Notes under the pieces: model-generated | Told to the model about the DNA's origin: nothing | What the model saw: the letters and a program-made list of their open reading frames with translations, nothing else | Database searches by the model: none | Made by a program: the position numbers and the translations under genes | Part shown: piece by piece, positions 17,805-25,247 of the stretch | Layout: every line of letters starts with the position of its first letter | How positions within the stretch are numbered: the stretch's first letter is position 1 | Assembly (NCBI GenBank): GCA_023426375.1 | Contig: JAFAAV010000124.1 | Span: forward strand, 1 to 25,297 | DNA from: Actinomycetes bacterium | GTDB taxonomy: Bacteria > Actinomycetota > Actinomycetes > Actinomycetales > Micrococcaceae | Length of the DNA: 25,297 bases | Reading direction: 5' to 3'

Positions 17805-18287
17805 TCAATCGGCCAGGATGTCGTCGAGGCGCTTCTCTGCTTCTTCCTCGTCGATGTCCTTGGCCAGAGCAAGCTCCGACGTGAGGATCTGACGGGCCTT
17901 GGCCAACATGCGCTTCTCGCCAGCTGACAACCCGCGGCCCTGATCGCGACGCCACAGGTCACGAACGACCTCGGCAACCTTGAGGACATCGCCGGAAGCC
18001 AGCTTCTCCAGGTTTGCCTTGTAGCGGCGGGACCAGTTGGACGCCTCTTCCGCGTCCTTCGCCTGCAACACGGAGATGACTTCCTTGAGTCCCTCCTCGT
18101 CCACGACGTCTCGCACTCCCACGAGGTCCACGTTGTCAGCGGGCACCTCGATCATCAGATCGCCCTGCGTGACCTTCAGACGCAGATACATTTTCTCTTC
18201 GCCCTTGATGGTGCGCGTCTTGATCTCTTCGATCGTTGCGGCACCGTGGTGGGGGTAGACAACCGTCTCGCCAACCTCAAAAACCAT
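17805..18287 (-). CDS. carD: CarD-family RNA polymerase-binding transcription regulator
   Basis: 160 aa. CarD binds the RNA polymerase beta subunit and stabilises open complexes, notably at rRNA promoters. The N-terminal RID/Tudor-like domain (VGETVVYPHHGAATIEEI) is followed by the DNA-binding helical domain with NWSRRYKANLEKLASGD and a LRR-like DLWRRDQGRGLSAGEKRML. The GTG at 18293 would add two residues. The ATG at 18285-18287 is preferred because AAAGGGG lies about 9 nt upstream and it places the wedge tryptophan at W85, the same number as in M. tuberculosis CarD. First gene of the carD-ispD-ispF run, divergent from the LpqE-like gene. Confidence 0.96.
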   Translation of the reverse strand: MVFEVGETVVYPHHGAATIEEIKTRTIKGEEKMYLRLKVTQGDLMIEVPADNVDLVGVRDVVDEEGLKEVISVLQAKDAEEASNWSRRYKANLEKLASGDVLKVAEVVRDLWRRDQGRGLSAGEKRMLAKARQILTSELALAKDIDEEEAEKRLDDILAD

Positions 18288-18313
18288 GTACACAAACCCC
18301 TTTCAGCCTTTCG

Positions 18314-18319
18314 ATTCTA
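18314..18319 (-). promoter_or_regulatory. Candidate carD -10 element
   Basis: Minus-strand TAGAAT, 27 nt before the carD ATG and upstream of the AAAGGGG ribosome site. It is the best -10 in the 250-bp carD/lpqE gap; no clear -35 was seen. Apart from this and the lpqE -10 I see nothing else in the gap. Confidence 0.45.
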
Positions 18320-18489
18320 CCACGGTGTATGATTCGCCGCGCTCGGCCTCGTTCCTCCGGAATCCCCCTGGAAACCGCGGTACGGCCGCCTTGGGCTGTT
18401 CCGATCCCACCTCCGCTCAAGCGCCCGTCAAGGACGACGGCGCGAGCGTGTCACGAGCCGCGGATGCAGACGTTGCGTCGCCAAAACGC

Positions 18490-18495
18490 TAGACT
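18490..18495 (+). promoter_or_regulatory. Candidate -10 for the LpqE-like lipoprotein gene
   Basis: TAGACT, 48 nt before the GTG start. It would give an approximately 42-nt leader containing the GAGGAG ribosome site. No clear -35. Confidence 0.4.
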
Positions 18496-18543
18496 TGCCG
18501 CAGATATTCGACACATCGTCTTAGAGCCCGAGGAGTTCGTGCC

Positions 18544-19080
18544 GTGAAGAACGCCGCCCGCAAGAAGCTGCAGCACTTTGGTTTGGGTGCTGCCGCGGCC
18601 GCTGCATTGTTGACCGCCACCGGTTGCGGGTACGTGAGCCCTCAGGCCACCGCCGACGAATACGCTCCGTCTGACGGCATCCAGGCCGACCTGGGTGATG
18701 TGAAGGTGCGCAACTTGATGATCCTCGCCGAGGACGAGAACTCCGAGGGTCGCGTGATCGGCACCGTGATCAATGACAGCTCCGAGCCCGCCACGCTGAC
18801 CATCGACGCGGACGGCGCCACGGCAGAGGTCGAGGTCCCCGCCAACGACCAGGTCATGCTGGAAAAGGCAGAGCCCGTCACCATTGATCAGGCTGGCGCT
18901 ATGCCCGGTTTGATGGTGGAAACTGACCTCGAGGCGGACGGCCAGTCCTCCACTCAGTCGGTGCCCGTGCTGGACCACACCTACCCGCGCTACGCATCGC
19001 TGATGCCCGGTGGCGCACCGTCCACCCCGGCGAACCCCTCCAACACGCCCAAGGCGGAATCAGAAGAGGGCGGTCACTGA
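18544..19080 (+). CDS. LpqE-like surface lipoprotein
   Basis: 178 aa. The N-terminus has a basic segment (KNAARKK), an Ala/Leu-rich hydrophobic stretch (about 12-26) and a lipobox-like TATGC ending at Cys28, so it is likely a lipoprotein anchored outside the membrane. The mature part is a beta-rich domain ending in VPVLDHTYPRYASLMPGG, then a Pro/Ser/Thr tail. Its divergence from carD matches lpqE (Rv3584) beside carD in M. tuberculosis; the assignment rests on position, size and lipobox. LpqE proteins are distantly related to PCu(A)C copper chaperones, but I see no HxM-type copper ligands here. GTG start with GAGGAG 9 nt upstream. Function unknown. Confidence 0.85.
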   Translation: MKNAARKKLQHFGLGAAAAAALLTATGCGYVSPQATADEYAPSDGIQADLGDVKVRNLMILAEDENSEGRVIGTVINDSSEPATLTIDADGATAEVEVPANDQVMLEKAEPVTIDQAGAMPGLMVETDLEADGQSSTQSVPVLDHTYPRYASLMPGGAPSTPANPSNTPKAESEEGGH

Positions 19081-19096
19081 CCGAGCTGAACTCCTG

Positions 19097-19142
19097 AACG
19101 AGCTGAGGGCCGCATCCCACGGGATGCGGCCCTCAGCTCGTT
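19097..19142. terminator. Very strong bidirectional terminator between the LpqE-like gene and regX3
   Basis: A perfect 22-bp inverted repeat (19097-19118 with 19121-19142) encloses only two unpaired bases. The GC-rich stem begins with AACGAGCTGAGG, and the right side continues as TTATT, giving a modest U run. It lies 16 nt past the lipoprotein stop and 24 nt past the regX3 stop, suiting both convergent genes. Confidence 0.9.
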
Positions 19143-19166
19143 ATTGGGGTCAGTCGCGGAGCCCGC

Positions 19167-19847
19167 TCAGGCTTCGAACTTGTACCCCAGACCCCGCACC
19201 GTGACGATGTGGCGGGGTTGCGAGGGATCCGGTTCGACTTTGGAGCGCAACCGCTTGATGTGCACGTCAAGGGTCTTGGTGTCGCCCACGTAGTCCGATC
19301 CCCAGACACGATCGATGAGTTGCCCGCGCGTCAGCACCCTGCCCGCGTTGCGCAGGAGCATCTCCAGAAGTTCGAATTCCTTGAGCGGCATGGTCACGGC
19401 CTCCCCCGCAACGCTCACCACATGACGCTCGACGTCCATGCGGACCGGCCCCGCTGCCACGGTCGCAGTGATGAGCTCATCCGGTTCAGCACGGCGGCGC
19501 AACACGGCCCGAATCCGGGCCACGAGTTCGCGAGCAGAATACGGCTTGGTCACGTAGTCGTCCGCACCCAGTTCGAGACCCAGGACCTTGTCGATCTCCG
19601 CGTCCTTGGCGGTCAACATGATGATGGGAACGGTCGACTGCTGACGGATCTGTTTGCAGACTTCCGTTCCGGACTGCCCTGGCAACATCAGATCCAGGAG
19701 TACGAGATCTGCCCCTGCCCGTTCGAACTCGCTGACCGCGGACAGGCCATCGGCCACCACGGTTACGTCAAAGCCTTCTTTGCCCAGCAGATAGGCCAGG
19801 GGATCGCTGAGAGACTCTTCGTCCTCGACCATCAGAATGCGGGTCAC
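19167..19847 (-). CDS. regX3: Response regulator RegX3 (OmpR/PhoB family)
   Basis: 226 aa. Phosphate-starvation response regulator paired with SenX3. Receiver domain 1-120: acidic pocket E8/D9, phospho-acceptor D52 (LLDLMLPG), T79 and K101 (VTKPYS). Winged-helix DNA-binding domain about 130-226, ending VRGLGYKFEA. GTG start overlaps the senX3 stop by 4 bp (GTGA), with GAGGAG just upstream inside senX3, indicating translational coupling. The orthologue assignment (RegX3, the equivalent of Streptomyces PhoP) follows from the senX3/phoU/gpm context and overall similarity. Confidence 0.95.
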   Translation of the reverse strand: MTRILMVEDEESLSDPLAYLLGKEGFDVTVVADGLSAVSEFERAGADLVLLDLMLPGQSGTEVCKQIRQQSTVPIIMLTAKDAEIDKVLGLELGADDYVTKPYSARELVARIRAVLRRRAEPDELITATVAAGPVRMDVERHVVSVAGEAVTMPLKEFELLEMLLRNAGRVLTRGQLIDRVWGSDYVGDTKTLDVHIKRLRSKVEPDPSQPRHIVTVRGLGYKFEA

Positions 19848-21037
19848 TTACGCTCCTCCTCTAGGTGCATACGTTCATTGGTGGAGGCGGCCACCGGGCC
19901 GTTGTGTTCGTCCAGGTCCTCCGCTTGGGGAATGACCAGGGTGAAGGTGGATCCTCGCCCGGACTGCGACCACACGGAAACTTCCCCACCGTGTTGGGCC
20001 ATCACATGTTTGACGATGCTCAGCCCCAGTCCCGTACCTCCGGTCTGTCGTGAGCGTGCGCTGTCCACTCGGTAGAAGCGCTCGAAAATTCTGTCTTGCT
20101 CCGTGTCAGGGATACCCGGCCCCTGGTCCGTGACCATGATCTGGGCCATGCCGTCACGTTCACGCAGGCCCACGCCCACTCGGGTGCTCTCGGGCGAGTA
20201 GCGCACCGCATTGTCGATGAGGTTGCGCGTGGCGGTCACCAGCAGGTCCGGGTCACCGTACACGGGCGTCTTGATGGTGCCACCCACCTTGATGGAGATG
20301 CCCTTGGCTTCAGCGGTGAGACGCGTGCGGTCCACAGCCTCACCGACCACCCTGTTCATGTCCACCACGGTGCCCTTCGACACGACGTCAGTGCCCTGCA
20401 ACCTGGACAGCTCGATGATGTCCTGCACCAGCGCTGACAACCGCACCGCTTCCTTGTGGAGACTCTTGGCGAAGTGCCGTACGGCGTCCTGGTCCTCGGC
20501 GGCATCCTCCAAGGCTTCGGAGAGCAAGCTGATAGCACCCACCGGTGTCTTCAGTTCGTGGGATACGTTCGCGACGAAGTCATTGCGGATGGACTGCGCA
20601 CGCACGATCTCGGTTTCATCGTCCGCGAGAAGCAAGATGTACTCCTCAGCAATGATGACCACGCGGATGTCGAGCACCAGGGCACTCTTCTCGAGCTTGC
20701 CGCGTGTGATTTCCAGTCGCTTTTCCTCGACCACTCCGTTGCGCCGGGTGCGCCGGATCATGTCCAACAATTCAGGGTGGACCACCGTGTGGCCCCGAAC
20801 AATTCCGTAGGCGTATGCCGCCGGGGAAGCCCTGATCACGCCGTCGACCCCGTCGACCACTACGTAGGCCAAGCCAAGCGCGGCCAGGATCTCGGCCGTG
20901 CCTTCGGGCAGGGTGGGTTCCTCGACGGTGACCGCGGAACGGCGGCGTCGCTGGCTGACCCGCACGGCGATCAGTCCACTGATGCCGAGCAGGAAACCGA
21001 CAAAGCCCGCCAGAAGGGCAACCGAGGTCATGCTCAC
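19844..21037 (-). CDS. senX3: Sensor histidine kinase SenX3 (PhoR type)
   Basis: 397 aa. One N-terminal transmembrane segment (about 5-27), a short basic linker, a PAS-like region (about 45-145), then HisKA with phospho-acceptor H160 (FVANVSHELKTP) and HATPase_c with N-box NLIDNAVRYS, G1 DQGPGIP, F-box DRIFERFYRV and G2 GGTGLGLSIV. It senses phosphate limitation, with PhoU as a negative partner in the family model. The start is ambiguous: GTG at 21035-21037 fits a leaderless transcript (TAAGCT 7 nt upstream), while ATG at 21029-21031 has GGCAGG 6 nt before it. They differ by two residues. Confidence 0.95.
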   Translation of the reverse strand: MSMTSVALLAGFVGFLLGISGLIAVRVSQRRRRSAVTVEEPTLPEGTAEILAALGLAYVVVDGVDGVIRASPAAYAYGIVRGHTVVHPELLDMIRRTRRNGVVEEKRLEITRGKLEKSALVLDIRVVIIAEEYILLLADDETEIVRAQSIRNDFVANVSHELKTPVGAISLLSEALEDAAEDQDAVRHFAKSLHKEAVRLSALVQDIIELSRLQGTDVVSKGTVVDMNRVVGEAVDRTRLTAEAKGISIKVGGTIKTPVYGDPDLLVTATRNLIDNAVRYSPESTRVGVGLRERDGMAQIMVTDQGPGIPDTEQDRIFERFYRVDSARSRQTGGTGLGLSIVKHVMAQHGGEVSVWSQSGRGSTFTLVIPQAEDLDEHNGPVAASTNERMHLEEERK

Positions 21038-21044
21038 CCTGCCC

Positions 21045-21050
21045 AGCTTA
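21045..21050 (-). promoter_or_regulatory. Candidate -10 of the senX3-regX3 promoter (possibly leaderless)
   Basis: Minus-strand TAAGCT, 7 nt before the GTG start of senX3. The -35 region (near 21068-21074) is poor, which fits an activator-dependent promoter with the GTTC repeat array just upstream. Confidence 0.4.
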
Positions 21051-21086
21051 GACGGCCGAATCGAGTGCTCCGTGCGTAACCAGACC

Positions 21087-21142
21087 GTTCCCCGCCGGGT
21101 TCAGCCAACGTTCATCTACACATGAGTTGTCGTTCATTCTCC
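21087..21142. promoter_or_regulatory. PHO-box-like array of 11-bp GTTC direct repeats (senX3/phoU)
   Basis: Plus-strand units start at 21087 (GTTCCCCGCCG), 21099 (GTTCAGCCAAC), 21110 (GTTCATCTACA), 21121 (CATGAGTTGTC, degenerate) and 21132 (GTTCATTCTCC): spacings 12, 11, 11, 11 bp. Actinobacterial PhoP/RegX3 sites are tandem 11-bp units with a GTTCA core, and a site between phoRP and phoU is known in Streptomyces. The array lies upstream of the senX3 -10 and within the 226-bp divergent region, which holds no gene. Likely an autoregulatory RegX3 site. Confidence 0.65.
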
Positions 21143-21263
21143 CCTGCCACTGTGAGAGCGCTCGTGCGTAAGTACCGCGCCCCCGCGTCTCAGCCGACGG
21201 CTGGACATCAATATCGCGTAAGCTACGTGACCAAAGAATGCTCTGAACGAAAGGACGCCCTCT

Positions 21264-21962
21264 GTGCGCAAGGTTTTCCAGGCTGAACTTCACCAGGTAG
21301 GTGAAGAGCTGATTCAGATCGCCACTCTTGTGCAGCAGGCACTGAAGAGCTCCAAGGTCGCCTTCCTCGACGCCGACGTGCAGGTGGCCGAAGAGGTCAT
21401 CTCCAACGACGCCCGAATCGACTTCCTCCAGAACGACTTGGACGAGCGAGCCATCGACATCCTGGCTCTGCAGTCCCCCGTCGCTTCCGATCTGCGCATG
21501 ATCGTGGGTGCCCTTCGGATGAGCGCCTCGCTCGAGCGCATGGGAGATCTGGCCCGCCACCTGTCGCAGCTGGCGCGCATGCGCTTCCCGGAGCCCGTGC
21601 TTCCGGAAGCGCTGAACGACCATTTCGCTGCCATGTTCGATCTTGATCTCAAACTGCTGGAGCGTGTGATCTCCGTTCTCGAGGACCGCGATATGACGGT
21701 CGCCGACGAGATCTACGCTCTGAAGTCCGAACTCAACCAGAAGCACCAGCAGGTCTTCGACATCCTGGCGGATCCCGATTGGAGTTCCTCGGTCCCCACC
21801 GCAGTGGACGTCACCCTGGCGTCACGCTACCTCGAGCGCATCGGCGACCACAGTGTCTCCGTGGCCCGCAAGGTCGCCTACCTGGTGACCGGTGACTGGG
21901 CTCCGATCTCGGAGAACCACCCGACCGGTCACGGCCACATCGGTTCCGACACCGGCGAATAA
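21264..21962 (+). CDS. phoU: Phosphate signalling protein PhoU
   Basis: 232 aa. Cytosolic regulator that couples phosphate transport to the SenX3/PhoR kinase and represses it when phosphate is ample. Two PhoU three-helix repeats; each carries the metal-binding E-x-x-R-x-x-D pattern, SLERMGDLARH (about 89-99) and YLERIGDHSVS (about 188-198). A short His/Gly-rich tail follows (HPTGHGHIG). GTG start with AAGGACG upstream. Divergent from senX3-regX3 across the GTTC array; a weak -10 (TAAGCT, 21219-21224) may serve it. It ends before a strong hairpin. Confidence 0.95.
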   Translation: MRKVFQAELHQVGEELIQIATLVQQALKSSKVAFLDADVQVAEEVISNDARIDFLQNDLDERAIDILALQSPVASDLRMIVGALRMSASLERMGDLARHLSQLARMRFPEPVLPEALNDHFAAMFDLDLKLLERVISVLEDRDMTVADEIYALKSELNQKHQQVFDILADPDWSSSVPTAVDVTLASRYLERIGDHSVSVARKVAYLVTGDWAPISENHPTGHGHIGSDTGE

Positions 21963-22043
21963 GCAGGATTTCGGTACCGGGCCCACGCTCATCCGATCCA
22001 TTGGAGCGGCCCGCAGGTCCCGGCACGAATCACGATCCAATGG

Positions 22044-22077
22044 AGAACGCCCCACCACTGACGTGGTGGGGCGTTCT
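22044..22077. terminator. Bidirectional terminator between phoU and gpmA
   Basis: A perfect 15-bp stem, AGAACGCCCCACCAC (22044-22058) and GTGGTGGGGCGTTCT (22063-22077), with a 4-nt loop, followed by TCAT. It lies 81 nt after phoU and 20 nt past the gpmA stop. A second inverted pair, TCCATTGGA (21998-22006) and TCCAATGGA (22036-22044), lies just upstream. Confidence 0.88.
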
Positions 22078-22097
22078 TCATACCGTGTGGACCTAGG

Positions 22098-22856
22098 TTA
22101 CTTCTTACCCTGGTTGGCCACGGCCTTGATGGACTCGGCGGCGGCCTCGGGGTCCAGGTAAGTACCACCGATGGTCACCGGCTTGAGGTTCTGATCCAGC
22201 TCGAAGTACAGCGGGATACCGGTGGGGATGTTCAGCCCGGCGATGTCCTCGTCCGAGATGTCATCCAGGTGCTTCACCAACGCGCGCAACGAGTTACCGT
22301 GGGCGGCCACGAGCACGGTCTTGCCGGCCTTCAGGTCCGGCACGATCTGTTCTTCCCAGTAGGGCAGGAAGCGCTCGAGGACATCCTTGAGGCATTCGGT
22401 ACGGGGCAGATCCGCCACGTCCGCGTAGCGGGGGTCGTCCGCCTGTGAGAACTCGGAAGAATCGTCCAGGGCGGGCGGCGGGGTGTCGTAGGAACGGCGC
22501 CACACCATGAACTGGTCCTCGCCGTACTGGTCGCGCACCTGGGTCTTGTCCTTGCCCTGCAGGTCGCCGTAGTGGCGTTCGTTCAGGCGCCACGACCGCT
22601 TGACGGGAATCCAGTGGCGGTCCGCGGCGTCCAGGGCGATGTTGGCCGTGTTGATGGCCCGGCGCAACAGTGACGTGTGGAGCACGTCCGGTGCGAGGTC
22701 ATTGTCCTTGATCAACTCACCGCCGCGCTTGGCCTCAGCCTTGCCCTTCTCGGTCAGCGGCACGTCCACCCAACCGGTGAACAGGTTCTTCTCGTTCCAT
22801 TCCGACTGCCCGTGGCGCAGGAGGACGAGCTTGTACGTTGCTGAATCATTAGCCAT
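22098..22856 (-). CDS. gpmA: 2,3-bisphosphoglycerate-dependent phosphoglycerate mutase
   Basis: 252 aa with the chosen start. Glycolysis/gluconeogenesis: interconverts 3- and 2-phosphoglycerate. Histidine phosphatase fold with phospho-His H15 (LLRHGQSEWN), R/H region LLRRAINTA, acid E93 (RLNERHYGDLQG) and H186 (VAAHGNSLRA). The frame is open 16 residues further upstream, but the ATG at 22854-22856 starts just before the family N-terminus and has GGGAG 9 nt upstream. Clustering of gpm with senX3-regX3 is also seen in mycobacteria. Divergent from the methyltransferase-like gene. Confidence 0.95.
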   Translation of the reverse strand: MANDSATYKLVLLRHGQSEWNEKNLFTGWVDVPLTEKGKAEAKRGGELIKDNDLAPDVLHTSLLRRAINTANIALDAADRHWIPVKRSWRLNERHYGDLQGKDKTQVRDQYGEDQFMVWRRSYDTPPPALDDSSEFSQADDPRYADVADLPRTECLKDVLERFLPYWEEQIVPDLKAGKTVLVAAHGNSLRALVKHLDDISDEDIAGLNIPTGIPLYFELDQNLKPVTIGGTYLDPEAAAESIKAVANQGKK

Positions 22857-22921
22857 GCCCTCATTCTCCCACCCGGATGACCCGTTGGCACGTGTTATTC
22901 GCATGTGTCACCGAGCGCCGT

Positions 22922-22927
22922 TACAGT
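22922..22927 (+). promoter_or_regulatory. Candidate leaderless promoter of the methyltransferase-like gene
   Basis: -35 TTCGCA (22898-22903), an 18-bp spacer, and -10 TACAGT (22922-22927), 6 nt before the proposed GTG start. The expected RNA 5' end coincides with the start codon; no Shine-Dalgarno is present. Confidence 0.45.
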
Positions 22928-22933
22928 GTCGAT

Positions 22934-23728
22934 GTGCCAGCTAGCTACCGCCCCGTGGGAACGATCACCCGGGGTACCACCAACCCCAATCGGTTGCGAC
23001 GAGCAGACCGTTACGTGGCCGGCCCGTTGGCACCCGTGCTCCGCCGCGCGGCCGATCCGCTCGTGGTCGATCTGGGCTTCGATGCCGCGCCCACCACCAC
23101 GGTCGAATTGAGCGACCGTCTGTTGCGCGTACGCCCCGGGGTCGAGGTGGTGGGTGTTGAAATCGATCCGGAACGGGTGGCCACGGCGCAGGTCTTCGCC
23201 GGCCCTGGGCTGAGCTTTCGCCGCGGCGGCTTTGAGATTCCGATCCCGGGTAGATCTCCCGCATTCGTTCGAGCTTTCAACGTGCTACGGCAGTACAGCG
23301 AGGACGATGTCCCGGCAGCATGGGAACTCGCGTGCTCACGCCTGGGTCCGGGCGGGGTGTTCATGGACGGCACGTGTGACGAGATTGGTCGCCGAGCCAC
23401 CTGGATCTGTTGCACATCCGCCGGTCCGCAGACTCTGACGATCAGCATGCAACTGGGAAGCTTCGACCGCCCCTCGGACGTGGCTGAACGTCTGCCCAAA
23501 GCGCTCATCCATCACAACGTGCCCGGCGAGCGCATCCATCGTTTCCTGTCCGCCGCCGACGCCGCATGGCTGGCTCTCGCGCCCTTGGCATCCTTTGGAT
23601 CGCGCCAGCGGTGGGTGGCCATGTGCGCGCGATTGAGAGCAGAGGGGTGGCCCGTACTGCACCGTGAATCACGTTGGCGCCTGGGCGAACTCACCGTCTC
23701 GTGGGACGCGGTGACGGCGCAGCGTTGA
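22934..23728 (+). CDS. Class I SAM-dependent methyltransferase-like protein
   Basis: 264 aa from GTG 22934. Rossmann-like features: VVDLGFDAAPTTTVEL at the motif I position, VVGVEIDPERV (motif II acidic residue after beta2), an AFNVLRQYSEDDV stretch and LGPGGVFMDGTCDEIG. Motif I lacks the second glycine of the usual DxGxG pattern (Asp instead), so SAM binding is uncertain. The C-terminal half (ERIHRFLSAADAAWL, SRQRWVAMCARL) is shared by a family I recognise only as actinobacterial methyltransferase-like proteins. An earlier ATG at 22877 would add 19 residues, which read like intergenic translation, and has no ribosome site. Substrate unknown. Convergent with DUF2516, with only 21 nt between stops. 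Confidence 0.75.
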   Translation: MPASYRPVGTITRGTTNPNRLRRADRYVAGPLAPVLRRAADPLVVDLGFDAAPTTTVELSDRLLRVRPGVEVVGVEIDPERVATAQVFAGPGLSFRRGGFEIPIPGRSPAFVRAFNVLRQYSEDDVPAAWELACSRLGPGGVFMDGTCDEIGRRATWICCTSAGPQTLTISMQLGSFDRPSDVAERLPKALIHHNVPGERIHRFLSAADAAWLALAPLASFGSRQRWVAMCARLRAEGWPVLHRESRWRLGELTVSWDAVTAQR

Positions 23729-23749
23729 GAGGTCTGCCGTGCGAGGGAC

Positions 23750-24100
23750 CTACCAGTAACCGGGGTTTCCGGATTCACCGGACACGGCGGGCTTGACGTC
23801 CGCCAGATACACACCGGAAATCGTCGCGGCGATCAGCATCAGAATCAACGACCCGGCACCCGGGTAACCGGTGCTGAACAATGCCATGGTGGAGAAAACG
23901 GCGCTCAGGACACTCACCACGGCGGCACCGGCGGTCAGCGCGAGCCAGAAGGTCTTGGTCCGCTTCCAGGCACGCTCGAACTGCGGAGCGGAACGGCGCA
24001 CGCAGTCCAGTACGGCCATGAGGCTCAGTGCTGCCACCACGAGCGTGATGGCGTAGTCCAGGTAGCTGGCCAATGCAATGGCCCAGGGGATTGATGTCAC
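23750..24100 (-). CDS. DUF2516-family membrane protein
   Basis: 116 aa with three likely transmembrane segments at about 10-33, 50-70 and 76-100; the short loop between the first two carries CVRRSAPQFERAWKRTKTFW. This matches the small DUF2516 family of actinobacteria, whose function is unknown. The GTG start lies 10 nt after the stop of the upstream PLP enzyme and has no Shine-Dalgarno; TAGACT 7 nt upstream could drive a leaderless transcript. Confidence 0.8.
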   Translation of the reverse strand: MTSIPWAIALASYLDYAITLVVAALSLMAVLDCVRRSAPQFERAWKRTKTFWLALTAGAAVVSVLSAVFSTMALFSTGYPGAGSLILMLIAATISGVYLADVKPAVSGESGNPGYW

Positions 24101-24107
24101 GTTGTTC

Positions 24108-24113
24108 AGTCTA
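24108..24113 (-). promoter_or_regulatory. Candidate -10 of a leaderless DUF2516 transcript, sharing the metB-like stop codon
   Basis: Minus-strand TAGACT, 7 nt before the GTG of the DUF2516 gene. Its TAG is the stop codon of the upstream PLP enzyme (24111-24113). No clear -35. Confidence 0.4.
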
Positions 24114-25241
24114 CCGATCTGCCAGTTCGTCCAGACCCGCTTTCAGGTCTTCCCACAAGTCATCCACGTTCTCAATTCCCACGGACAGCCGCAACAGCGT
24201 GTCCGGCACGGTGTCCGGTTCGTCGTGGTGACGACGACGCCGCTCCACCAGGGATTCGACGCCTCCCAGGGACGTGGCCGGGGTCCACACGCGCAGGCCC
24301 TCCACGAGCGCTTGGGTCGCGGCGACGTCGGCGTGCGGGACGACGGAAATGATCGAGCCGAAACCGCCGTCCATCTGGGCAGCGGCGCGCTCGTGACCGG
24401 GGTCCCCGGGCAGCCCCGGGTAACGAACCTCCGCCACGCCGGGATGCTCGCTGAGGCGGCGAGCGAGTTCCGCCGCGCTGGTCATCGAACGGTCGAGCCG
24501 CACCGAGAGGGTACGCACACCGCGCAGGGCGAGCCAGGCCTCGAAAGGACCGGGGATGGCGCCTTCGAGCGAGCGCTGCTTCTTGAGGTTCGCCCGCAAT
24601 TCGGGGGTGGAACAGACCACGGCACCCAGAACGACGTCGGAATGGCCGGCCAGGTACTTGGTGACCGAATGCACCACGAGATCCGCACCGAGCGTGAGCG
24701 GACGCTGCAGCAACGGCGTGGCAAAGGTGTTGTCCACGCACGAGAGCACGCCGGCCTCGCGAGCCGAAGCGAGGACCGCTGGCAGATCGGCGACCTCGAG
24801 CATGGGGTTGGTGGGGCTCTCCAACCAGAGAACGTCCGCACCTTGGATGGCGGCGATGGTGGCCTGAGTGTCCGCGACGTCCACGGTGCGCACGGCGAAA
24901 ATCCCGCGCTCTTCGAGACGGTGGGCCAGCTGAAGGGTGCCCTGGTAGCAGTGTTGCGGCATGACCAGCGTGCCACCCACGGGGACGAGGGTCAGGACGG
25001 AGGCCACCGCGGCCATTCCGGAGGCGTAGGCAAGCGCGGGGACCGGGGCCTCTTCGAGATCGGCGAGGACTTCCTCGAACGCCTCCCACGTGGGGTTGGT
25101 GAACCGCGCATAAGTGCGGTCCCGGTCGTTCAGGTCACCGGCACCTCGGTAGGTGGAGGTGAGGACGACGGACGGGTTCACGGGAGCGTCGTGCTCGTGG
25201 GCGGGACGGCCGCCGGAGACGACCACGGTGTCTTTACGCAT
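24111..25241 (-). CDS. Cys/Met metabolism PLP enzyme (cystathionine gamma-synthase/lyase-like)
   Basis: 376 aa, normal length for the trans-sulfuration family of fold-type I PLP enzymes. Features: TYARFTNPTWEAFEEVLADLE near the N-terminus (tyrosine/arginine contacts to PLP phosphate), YASGMAAV, SPTNPMLEVADL, CVDNTFATP (Asp contacting the pyridine nitrogen) and Schiff-base K195 in HSVTKYLAGHSDV; LGGVESLVE closes the active site. Sequence alone does not separate MetB, cystathionine gamma-lyase or a related elimination enzyme. The ATG lacks a clear Shine-Dalgarno; TACCCT 6 nt upstream may be a -10. Acts in cytosolic sulfur amino-acid metabolism. Confidence 0.9.
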   Translation of the reverse strand: MRKDTVVVSGGRPAHEHDAPVNPSVVLTSTYRGAGDLNDRDRTYARFTNPTWEAFEEVLADLEEAPVPALAYASGMAAVASVLTLVPVGGTLVMPQHCYQGTLQLAHRLEERGIFAVRTVDVADTQATIAAIQGADVLWLESPTNPMLEVADLPAVLASAREAGVLSCVDNTFATPLLQRPLTLGADLVVHSVTKYLAGHSDVVLGAVVCSTPELRANLKKQRSLEGAIPGPFEAWLALRGVRTLSVRLDRSMTSAAELARRLSEHPGVAEVRYPGLPGDPGHERAAAQMDGGFGSIISVVPHADVAATQALVEGLRVWTPATSLGGVESLVERRRRHHDEPDTVPDTLLRLSVGIENVDDLWEDLKAGLDELADR

Positions 25242-25247
25242 GGTTCC

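Noticed and set aside
22857..22904. 16-residue extension of gpmA
   Set aside because: The family N-terminus begins just after the ATG at 22856, which has its own ribosome site; the extension would overlap the divergent promoter region.
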